Source of the DNA: Glandiceps talaboti
Taxonomy: Eukaryota > Hemichordata > Enteropneusta > Spengelidae
Reading direction: 5' to 3'
DNA length: 64,000 nt
Assembly (NCBI RefSeq): GCF_964340395.1
Contig: NC_135564.1
Location: forward strand, 12,312,891-12,376,890
The notes beneath the pieces were generated by a model. That model made no database searches and was not told the origin of the DNA. It saw nothing but the letters and a program-made list of their open reading frames with translations. Numbering within the stretch: position 1 is the first letter of the stretch; the number at the start of each line of letters is the position of its first letter. Positions 55,141 to 64,000 of the stretch are shown piece by piece. The translations under genes and the position numbers were made by a program.

Positions 55141-56976
55141 GACCGTGTCGTTTTCTCAAAAACGACTGGCTCAAATTAAATGAAAATTTGGTTCATATAT
55201 TCTTTAGCGTAATTGCTAGGTTTTAGGAAACATTTATGTATACTAATGAAGTATTTGCATAAATAACTATTTTCGGTAATTTGGCAACATTTATTTTTGT
55301 AGTACTTTTCATGTAATTTGTACATATATGTATGTTGATAGTGCGCATGTGTCATGCATATACAGCTAGTTGATGTATTTTTTTGTAAAGCTAAAGGCTT
55401 TTCCATCACGGAAGGCATTCAGTTTACTACATTTGGTCATGTTTATATCACATCAAATGAATGCATTTAAAAAGAATATACGGATTAAAAGAAAAAAACA
55501 ATTGATATTCTGTACAACTTATGAAGTGGTGAAGTGGAATAAGACCGTGGTTTTTTTCTGCTAATGTCTATAATAAAATGGGATATCCACAATGTCCGGC
55601 TATTTTTAGTGTTACAGTAATGCATATTCCAGAATTAGCTTTTTGTGTTTTTTGGGCCACATCAGATGTTTATTTTTCACGGTTTTGAATGGGAGTGCGT
55701 GTGCAGATAAGAGGTGAACTCTGGCCATTATTATAAAGGTTGCGACCAGATGATTGTTGATATATATATTATACAAAATATTGAGCTGACACTATCTTTA
55801 TTTACTGAAACACAGGATCCCCTTGGCCCCCAACCCCACCAGTTGTACGACCACCTCGTTAGACACCCTCTTAACAGGGAAAGTTAGTAAATAGCAAACT
55901 GCAGACCTGTTTCAATTTTAGAGGGACTTATTAAACAGACAGGTGATGTCAACAGTAGGTAATCGGCGCAGTACCATGACACGGTGGAATTCAAAGGCAT
56001 GACTAGCTTAGCTAAAAAAAAATAATTACTGACTCCCGTTAGCCAATTTCATTTTCCCCTTTTTCCTTAGATTTTAATTTTTCCTTTACACACCTTTACG
56101 ATAGTGCTATGTTATGTTATGTTCATTTTCAGGGTAAACCACACCTATACATCAACAATGCAGGTATAGTTTCGAATATCATATCGAAACAGATGTAACT
56201 GTGATCAAGCGTGCTGAGTAAGTACCGTTCTGCTTCAATTGGTTATGAAGTTTGCTTTCACTTTTGAGTGCTAGCTCTGAAAGTGTAAAATGTCTGTACG
56301 TTTTGTTAATATAGGGAGTAAAATCGAGTAACTATACAAGTACAGTAATTGAGAGAATATCGTTTAGACACACTAAATTTACATTAAATGGACGCCATTT
56401 TGAATGATAGTGATCGGCACTTGATCAACATTTTAAATACGCAGAGTAATGCCCAATGCTGAAGGGGAGTTATTTACTGACCATCGTCAGTGATCCTTAC
56501 TGTCCTCTAATAATTTTGGTTACGAAAAGGCAATTGAAAGGACAGTTTGTTAAGTAGTGAACGTTTGAAGTAGAAAACGCTTGAAGTCCAAGCTATCTTC
56601 AACCTTTACAAATTACACACCAATGTACAAAGATTGTGTGACTAGGAATTGACTGTAGGGGTATACGCCATTAATACTGCAGTCTAACGAATTATGCATA
56701 ACACACGACTTTCAAAACATTACCCTCGTAGAGAGACCTACTTGAAAATGATTAGTGATTTTTCCCTAGGTTCAAACAATAAATCATAGTTGGTGTAATT
56801 TAGATGGTCGTTGCTGATATCATTGTAACACCTACCTATCTGCCAACCTACCTGTCTGTCTGTCTGTCTGTTTGTCTGTTTGTATGTATGTTTATCCATC
56901 TGTTTGTCCATCTGTCTACCAGCATGTCTGTGAGTCTGTCTGCCTACCTACCTGCCTACCTACCTACCTACCTACC

Positions 56977-57042
<66 letters not shown>

Positions 57043-57118
57043 CCAGCCTGTATATATGTGTCTGCCTGCCTGCCTGCCTGCCTTCCTACCAGCCAGCCAG
57101 CCTTTCTGACTGACTGAC

Positions 57119-57173
<55 letters not shown>

Positions 57174-57265
57174 TTGTCTACCTACCTGCCTGCCTGCCTG
57201 TCTGTCTGTCTGTCTGCTTGCCTGCCTGCCTGCCTGCCTGCATGTCTGTCTGTCAGTTTGTCTGT
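55141..57265. repeat. Array unit 7
   Basis: 2125 bp, with the inner-type CATTTTCAGGGTAAACC. It lost about 60 bp around the ACGTTGTCTG segment. TCTG tract mixed with CCTG and CTAC units. Confidence 0.9.
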
Positions 57266-58236
57266 GACCATGTCGTTTTCTAAAAAACGACTGGCTCAAA
57301 TTAAACGAAAATTTGGTTCACATATTCTTTAGCGTAATTGCTAAGTTTTAGGAAACATATGTATACTAATGAAGTATTTGCATAAATAACTATTTTCGGT
57401 AATTTGGCAACATTTATTTTTGTAGTACTTTTCATGTAATTTGTACATATATTTATGTTGATAGTGCGCATGTGTCAAGCATATACAGCTAGTTGATGTA
57501 AGTTATTTTAAAAGCTAAAGGCTTTTCCATCATGGAAGGCATTCAGTTTACTACATTTGGTAATGTTTATATCACATCAAATGAATGCATTTAAAAAGAA
57601 TATACAGATTAAAAGAAAAGACAATGGATATTCTGTACAACTTATGAAGTGGTGAAGTGGAATAAGACCATGGTTTTTTTTCTGCTAATGTCTATAATAA
57701 AATAGGATATAAAAAATGTTTAGTGTTACAGTAATGTATATTCCAGAATTATCTTTTTGTGTTTTTTGGGCCACATCAGATGTTAAATTTATTTTTCACG
57801 GTTTTGAGGTGGTGTGCATGTACAGATAAGAGGTGAACTCTGGCCATAATTATAAATGTAGCGACCAGATGTTTGTTGATATATATTATACAAAACATTG
57901 AGCTGATACTATCTTTATTTACTGAAACACAGGATCCCCTTGGCCCCCAACCCCACCGGTTGTACGACCACCTCATTACCTCTTAACAGGGAAAGTTAGT
58001 AAATAGCAAACTGCAGACCTGTTTCAATTTTAGAGGGACTTATTAAACAGACAGGTGATGTCAACAGTAGGTAATCAGCGCATTACCATGACACGGTGGA
58101 TGGTCGTTGCTGATATCATTGTAACACCTACCTATCTGCCAACCTACCTTTCTGTCGGTCCGTCTGTCTGTCCATCTGTCTGTATGTTTGTCTGTCTGTC
58201 TGTCTGTCTGCCTACCTACCTATCTATCTATCCAAC

Positions 58237-58277
<41 letters not shown>

Positions 58278-58310
58278 GTCTGTCTGCCAGCCTGTGTCTG
58301 TTTGTCTGTC
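57266..58310. repeat. Array unit 8, partial with internal deletion
   Basis: Follows unit sequence to ACCATGACACGGTGGA (about 58098), then jumps directly to TGGTCGTTGCTGATATC, omitting about 1.1 kb, and ends in a short TCTG tract. Confidence 0.9.
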
Positions 58311-58625
58311 TTATCGTATAGCTACAAATTCCTTATAATGAGGTAATGTATTGATGATAATAAAGCGCATGTCTTCGATATACCTTGCTAATGTAGGTTT
58401 TTAAATGTAGAGAATAATTAATTATTTTCAAATTGATTAAGCAATAGCTTGAGAATGCAAGCTTCAAGTTTCATATAATTTGGTACATGCATTGCATAAT
58501 TAACGATTTACGGTAATTAGTCAATATCGTAAATATGCAAATTTCATATAACTAGAATATACCACGTTATATGGAATTTGCATATTTACGATATTGCCTA
58601 ATTTCCAATAGGGAACTTGCAAACC
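58311..58625 (-). mobile_element. Inverted copy of the dispersed element at the array edge
   Basis: Reverse complement of about 52690-53010, including the hairpin built on CAATATCGTAAATATGCAAA (arms 58502-58595). Confidence 0.65.
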
Positions 58626-58686
58626 CGCCATGTTGAATATTGCATAATGGGAAATGTGATAATAAATACTAATGAATTGGTATTGT

Positions 58687-58688
<2 letters not shown>

Positions 58689-58742
<54 letters not shown>

Positions 58743-59259
58743 TTTTTCGTGGGGGAATTTAATACCACAAAATTCAATAGGTTTAATACCACAAAATGCA
58801 ACATGTATAAACGCATTCCGGATTCGTTAACTTTGGAATTAAATATGTGCATTGTCTATATACTTGGCAGGGTATAATGTAATTGTTTGCGTCTGTAGAA
58901 ACTCTTAGCAATGTTAATGATAAAAGGATCAATAACACTGATAATAACTGATAAACTACTGAGGTTTACCTGTCTGGAATTTTTGCTCCTGAAAATAACA
59001 TTGCTCTTGGAACTATGCGTTTGGTGAAAGTGGTCATCAAGGGAAAATAAAATGCTACTCTTAATTACAATAATAAATTATAAAATTGTGGAATTCAATC
59101 CTTCTTGTATTCAAGTTTATCAGGAATACCAAAAGTAGCATAAGGCTGAATGTGAAATTGAAATATTTCTTGGCTATCTCCTGCATCACATAACATAGAT
59201 CAAATTTTGCGTTAAAAAGATATTTAAATATACATGGTTAAACGACAACTTCCGATGTT
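58689..59259. repeat. Dispersed repeat, copy B (CA microsatellite plus ~0.52-kb body)
   Basis: Same order and orientation as 37131-37700: (CA)n, TTTTTCGTGGGGGAATTTAA..., ending near TTCCGATGTT. Only scattered differences and short indels. Confidence 0.9.
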
Positions 59260-59430
59260 GTTAGTATGTATGTTCCATAATTTGCTTAGTATTTATATAA
59301 ATATTATTTGTCAATATAGCTTTGTTGATTGTTACCAATCTGAAATCCTGGGCTATTTGATGACACATCCAATACCATGTTATCCAGCGAGTCTTCCGTC
59401 ACCGAAGGAATCTTCCGTCAATCCAGTTTC

Positions 59431-59460
59431 ATGACTTTGTTCAACCTGACAAAGACAATG
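59431..59460 (+). CDS. Possible first coding exon of the ankyrin gene
   Basis: ATG then TLFNLTKTM and donor GTAAGT in the right phase. Short and without similarity, so tentative; -3 is T, a poor initiation context. Confidence 0.35.
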
Positions 59461-59704
59461 GTAAGTCTTTTCCTTGCTTTTTCGTTTGCATAGATGTAAA
59501 ACCCCTTGTTTATAAATACATCCACACAGACACAAAGACAGACGCCTACCACATGATTGCTTCTGTTATTGAAATAGAGCTTATTTGCGCAGATTAAGTG
59601 AAACTTACATGTATGTTTTGCACCTGACAGTAAGACAGCCAACCAGCTAGCTAGCAAGCCAGACTGTCAGTGATCCAACTAGATACTATCTAGCCAGCCA
59701 GCCT

Positions 59705-59756
<52 letters not shown>

Positions 59757-61482
59757 TGCATGCATACAGACAGTGGGCACATGAACCACAGTTGGTAAAA
59801 GAACAGCAGGGCAGTTCTTTCAAATGCTGACAAAAGGAATATTTGTAAATCCAAGTTATCATATTTTATGTTTTTTATTTGGGTAAATACGGGTAAATTG
59901 TTGATACGTAATAATCGTTTGGATAGTCCATTTAATTATTTGATCTCAGCACTGTCGATAGTGCGTAGCCCTTTCTATTCAATGCCCACCTTTAACAACT
60001 CGCAATACAACAGGGTCACTAGCTATAGGCATCCGTACCTATTTATCAAAAACTATCAATTTTTTATCTTCGGTAAGGTAACATATGATAAGATAACGTA
60101 AGGGAAGGGGAGGGAAGGGAAGGGAGGGGAAAGTAATTTCATGTTATTGTTAGTAGCGCTTGTCTCCAATATAGCCTGGGGATGTGGCTTTCATTAATGT
60201 AATGAGTCATTTGCGTTGATTTAATCAAGCTATATATTTCGTAAGGGGTTTGAATCGAATTACTGCCCTTGGGTATGAGAAAGCAAAGCCATATACTTTT
60301 CTTGCTAATATAAAGCTTAAAACGTTTTCGTTGAGGTGGTTAAAGACCACATCTGAGTTCCCCTCCATGATTATGAGTAATTGTAACCATATTGTCTTTC
60401 ATCTTAGGCAGGTCTCCAACACCCTAGCACATCCAATCTAACATCGAATTCATGACCACGACAGACTATAGTAGACGTTAGGCTTTGGTCAATCTGATTA
60501 AAATATGATGTGGTGAAATCGGCTAGATGTCTATATTTACCTCGATTTCCATCGTTTTGTGTCGATTGTTGGGAAGGCGGAGATCACCCGGAACAAAACA
60601 AACCACACAAAATGATGGAAATAGAGACATCTATCCGCTTTCAACACATCAGATTTTAAACAGATTGGGCTTTGGCCTGAGAAAGGCCCCCTTTTTCCGT
60701 ACAAAGTGGTATGAAAACACTATAGTGTGGAGGTCATGTCTGCACGGAGCCTCCCTGTGGTGCGATTACCCATCAAGATGTCACCTCCACCAGTGTGTGT
60801 GTGGGGGGGGGGGGGGGGCTGACAGCAATGTGTTTATTTGTGTGAACCGGCGATTTCACATGATAGGAAAACGCAACATACCTAGTAAGTGTTCGAGGTC
60901 GACAGAAGAATTTTACGAAGGCAAACCATTCACATAGTACAAATGAAAGCAATAGAACGCGAAACCGTGCTTTCCCACAGACTGTAAAATAAATCATACC
61001 GATGCTTTTTTCACAGCACCCTCTACATGACGCTGCAACCAATGGCGAAACAGATATTGTGAAACAGCTACTGAGAGACGGCTATGGTGTTAATGAGAGG
61101 GATTTAGTAAGTAAAACTATATAGTTGACAAAATCAAACACTTGAAATTGAAGTCATGATATCGATGAGGAATTCATACTTATGACTTTACTGTAATAAA
61201 CACTCTACTTTATTTTTGTACTTGAAAAAATGATGTGAGAATTAACATTGTCATTGACCAAGCCTCTGTGTTTGGAACCCAATAATTGAAAGAAAGAAAA
61301 ATAATGCAATGACCTAAGGACCATGATAATTTATTGAAATGCAACTGAGGAAACAAGGCTCTGAAATTCTACAAAAAACAAATAAACAAACAAACCTACA
61401 TACATTCATACATACATACATACATACATACATACATACATACATACATGCATGCATGCATGCATGCATGCATGCATGTATG

Positions 61483-61520
<38 letters not shown>

Positions 61521-62324
61521 TACATACATACATACATACATACATACATACATACATACATACATACATACATACAGATAAACAAACATACAAAGAATTT
61601 ACAATATCTTCGCAAGTATTAATGTTCTCCTAATATTGTAGCGAAACTCATCAATTCTTAGCATATTTGTTGCTCGTATTAGTATTTTAGGACTCCATTA
61701 CATCTCGCATCAAGAAGTGGACAGAACGAAGTCGTTCGGATTCTCTTAGATTCTGGTGCAGAGAAGGATGCGAAAACGTCGGTATGACACCATTATTGTG
61801 TACCTCGGTATCCCATGTGTGCTAGTCCGTATATGTGTGTGAAACTAAGTATTTGTGTGGATATGTTTCTGTCTGTCTACCTGTCCGCCAGTAAGGTAGT
61901 CTGTACCTCCACTTGTCTATCTGTCTGTCTGCCTGTCTATGTGACCGTCTGCTTCACCTACTAGTCTATTCCATTCAGACTTGAATAGACAGTGCCCAGT
62001 CATATATATGGAGTGGCGTTTATTCAAAAGAAATTACAGACACAGTTCAATGACAGGGACATTACAACGTAAACGTGTTCAGAACTGCAGAACAATCTGT
62101 TACCATGATATCTAAAGATTTACTTTGACAACACTCCCTTTACAAAACTTAAAAGTAAAACCCCTGACACATTGAAGTAAAAAAAACACCCTGGAAACCT
62201 CTGTCTGTGGCCTTCCGACTTGTATCGGGAGGAGAATGTCGTATGTATGTATGTATGTATGTATGTATGTATGTGTATGTATGTATGTATGTATGTGTGT
62301 GTGTATGTGTGTGTGTGTGTGTGT

Positions 62325-62374
<50 letters not shown>

Positions 62375-62634
62375 ATCAGTGTACTACATCTTTTAAGCCC
62401 TGTATTGAAACGAAAGGATAACATTGAAGTGAATTTGATACCGGTATGCTACTTGCACGTAGTATTTCGATCGTTGAATCTAAACGCGTCTACAGATATA
62501 ATAATAAATGACAATTTTTTTTGTATATTTATTAGTTTAATAGAACGCCGTTACACCATGGAGCAAAGAATGGTTTTGCAGACGTTGTAGAAACACTTCT
62601 TAAAGTTGGTGCCAAGTCAGACGTCATTGACACA
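59431..62634 (+). CDS. Ankyrin-repeat protein, N-terminal or internal part (3' continues beyond the exons found)
   Basis: Exons 61017-61106, 61683-61781 and 62536-62634 are all phase 0-0. They encode successive ankyrin repeats: PLHDAATNGETDIVKQLLRD, TPLHLASRSGQNEVVRILLD, TPLHHGAKNGFADVVETLLK. The distance between PLH motifs is exactly 33 residues across both splice junctions, which fixes the acceptors. Ankyrin repeats are protein-binding scaffolds; the partner is unknown. A possible first exon, 59431-59460 (MTLFNLTKTM, donor GTAAGT, phase 0), would start the protein directly before the first repeat, but the start context is weak. Two of the three repeat exons are exactly 99 bp, one repeat each. 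No further exon was recognised before the window end. Confidence 0.75.
59461..61016. other. Presumed ankyrin intron
   Basis: Contains a (CAGA)n tract at 59704-59755, a GGGAA-type purine patch near 60100-60135 and a G-run near 60805. No other exon recognised. Confidence 0.5.
59704..59755. repeat. (CAGA)n microsatellite
   Basis: About thirteen CAGA units. Confidence 0.95.
61017..61106 (+). CDS. Ankyrin exon: repeat 1
   Basis: Acceptor TTTTTTCACAG, 30 codons HPLHDAATNGETDIVKQLLR then DGYGVNERDL, donor GTAAGT, phase 0-0. Confidence 0.85.
61398..61576. repeat. CATA / CATG / CA compound microsatellite
   Basis: (CATA)n, (CATG)n, (CA)n, (CATA)n in order. Periodic open frames on both strands are artefacts. 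Confidence 0.95.
61683..61781 (+). CDS. Ankyrin exon: repeat 2
   Basis: Exactly 33 codons, YFRTPLHLASRSGQNEVVRI then LLDSGAEKDAKTS. The acceptor is TCGTATTAG at 61682; the later AG at 61689-61690 would break phase. Donor GTATGA. Confidence 0.85.
62241..62373. repeat. (ATGT)n(TG)n microsatellite
   Basis: About 45 bp of ATGT followed by a long TG run with a few TATG interruptions. Confidence 0.95.
62536..62634 (+). CDS. Ankyrin exon: repeat 3
   Basis: Exactly 33 codons, FNRTPLHHGAKNGFADVVET then LLKVGAKSDVIDT. Acceptor TATTTATTAG, donor GTAAGA, phase 0-0. Confidence 0.85.
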
Positions 62635-64000
62635 GTAAGAACAATACAATCATGTATTACATTTAGTGACTTTGCATTTAACTTTATTCATATAAGCGGT
62701 GAGGTAGTCTGTATTCAGACGCAGATTCTATTTCCGTCATATTCCCAAGAACCTTCTGAAATATTTATTTAATTATTACTAATGACGTGCACATATATAA
62801 ACTATAACATGTGATATAATGAATAGGATGTACAATGTATATTCTATACCTGTCACATGCTACTCACTGAGTCGAACTCATAAATATAATCTAACGCACT
62901 AACCCGGCAGCGCCCTTTGTTTTTAACTAAACATCAGCGTTACGCGTGCCATAAAATTAGGGAGCTATCAGTTTTTTACGGCCAGGGGTGGGGGCAAATC
63001 AGAAAAGGGGGGTCACCTCAAATTGGGACTCGAAGATTGGAGGGAGCACCATTTCACAAAGTGAATAGGGGGGGGGGCACCTTATTTTCAACAACTAATC
63101 GAAATCATGAGCCACGCTACTGTACTTACATCTCCATACATTTATTAAAAACAAATGTATGTGCATACAATAAACCATAAACAATAAATAGCTATAAATA
63201 TACATTCAAATATAACATAAACTCGTTGTCTCTTGATACCCATGCGTGTGACATGGAGTACAACACTGCACTATAACCACATTTAAGCAACAGTTATTTG
63301 TTGGAAATGACTTCTTAATATTGCACGCCATGAGTTACATTGTATCAACTTGTGATATAAAACCTTGTATGTGTAGCTGTACACGTAACACATAAGAAAT
63401 GAAATACATTAAATTTTACTGGATGACTGACTCTAAAATGTGTGTCTCCCTTGACCTGAACATGTTGAATTGAGCACAAAACAACCAATCTAGGATGAGA
63501 CACACTTTGAAATAATATGTGGCAAACACTGTGACTGAAAGTGCATGACCTAGCCTGTGTCTAGATATTGGATATTCAATGTCCATGTATATAGTTAGTC
63601 TAGTTCCCATACATTTTTGTATGTACGTGTTACGATACCACATAGTTGGTGATCTAAACCCAACTACCATACAACCTGGTTGAATTTTGTCCATGTTCGG
63701 AGCCACCCCTCCCCCCCAATACATTTAGGGGTGAGATCAATAGTTCAATGAAGGATAAAAACTAAATTCGTTTAGTGTGGGGTAGGGGTGAGGGATGAGG
63801 CCTCATTCTACATGTATGAAGAAGATTTTACTTTTATAATGAAATCTGTTTTGTACTCCAATACAAACATTCCTAAAAATGTCAAATTGAAAAATGGAAG
63901 AATTTCTGTTATACATGTAGTAAATGCATGGCATTAATATACATTAGCGCCAATAAAAGAGCGTTTTTCCTCTACATACTGGCTTTGTATTCATAGTACT
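62635..64000. other. Presumed ankyrin intron or 3' region
   Basis: No exon recognised. Holds a G-rich dispersed repeat (62985-63090). On the - strand at about 62913-62865 lies a possible tRNA-like fragment (GGGTTAGTGCGTTAGA followed by a GAGTTCGACTCA B-box-like string); I do not call it a gene. Confidence 0.45.

Larger units (their letters stand above)
38881..58310. repeat. Macrosatellite: tandem array of ~2.33-2.35-kb units
   Basis: The landmark GACCGTGTCGTTTTCTC recurs at 40790, 43120, 45458, 47812, 50166 and 55141, with a variant at 57266. Periods are 2330, 2338, 2354, 2354, then 4975 (contains an inverted duplication) and 2125. Length differences lie mostly in the TCTG tract of roughly 0.55-0.65 kb per unit. 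Outside it the inner units are almost base-for-base identical. Recurrent short open frames (for example a 67-codon - strand frame starting MSKRYSLNYC in each unit) are carried along by the identity and show no sign of coding. Confidence 0.97.

Noticed and set aside
60527-60937. 136-codon + frame near the ankyrin gene
   Set aside because: No recognisable domain; includes a glycine run from a G tract and lies in the presumed first intron.
61690-61781. Acceptor TATTTTAG for ankyrin exon 2
   Set aside because: It would put the exon in phase 2 and shorten the repeat; the earlier AG at 61681-61682 gives phase 0 and the exact 33-residue spacing.
62865-62913. tRNA gene on the - strand
   Set aside because: A B-box-like string is present, but no cloverleaf or proper A-box spacing could be made.
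63416-63724. 102-codon - strand frame near the window end
   Set aside because: No domain, no supporting splice sites, and begins near a C run; likely chance.

Overview
This window reads as AT-rich nuclear DNA from an invertebrate animal. It has short exons with GT..AG introns of 0.2-6 kb, animal domain families (M13 metallopeptidase, LDL-receptor class A, ankyrin), a Penelope-like retroelement remnant, a tRNA-derived SINE, MITE-like and foldback elements, and many AT, TG, TCTG and TATG microsatellites. I cannot name the phylum from the sequence alone.

Layout. (1) 1-1194: last exon of an unrecognised, very basic protein, cut by the window start. (2) 3725-10386: a secreted LDL-receptor class A repeat gene on the + strand. 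It has a signal-peptide exon, a dibasic spacer exon and four intact phase 1-1 LDLa exons, surrounded by three decayed LDLa exons. (3) 11060-12048: a compact - strand gene that can be read only by splicing two short coding exons. It encodes an 85-residue secreted peptide with seven consecutive arginines and a Glu/Lys-rich helical tail. (4) 15954-32502: a complete 17-exon neprilysin/endothelin-converting-enzyme-like gene (816 residues, type II membrane topology, all zinc-site residues present). Its introns hold minisatellites, a foldback element and a strong hairpin. (5) 34674-37030: a tRNA-derived SINE (- strand), the GIY-YIG end of a Penelope-like element followed by a good hammerhead ribozyme match, and a perfect 156-bp palindrome. 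(6) 37130-59260: a large repeat block. A macrosatellite of about 2.33-2.35 kb per unit (38881-58310) carries a long TCTG tract in each unit. It is interrupted by a head-to-head inverted duplication and by a 92-bp MITE, and is flanked by two direct copies of a roughly 0.53-kb repeat. (7) 59431-62634: the start or inner part of an ankyrin-repeat gene, about one 33-residue repeat per exon, probably continuing past the window.

The genes look like unrelated neighbours on an ordinary animal chromosome, not an operon-like system. Two are predicted secreted (LDLa protein, arginine/glutamate peptide) and one is a cell-surface peptidase. That a peptidase gene lies near a small-peptide gene is suggestive, but nothing in the sequence shows that they interact. 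The most informative signals are the splice-only peptide gene, birth and death of LDLa exons, two MITE copies with perfect 9-bp target duplications (one with an empty site visible in a neighbouring array unit), the ribozyme behind the Penelope remnant, and the homogenised macrosatellite.
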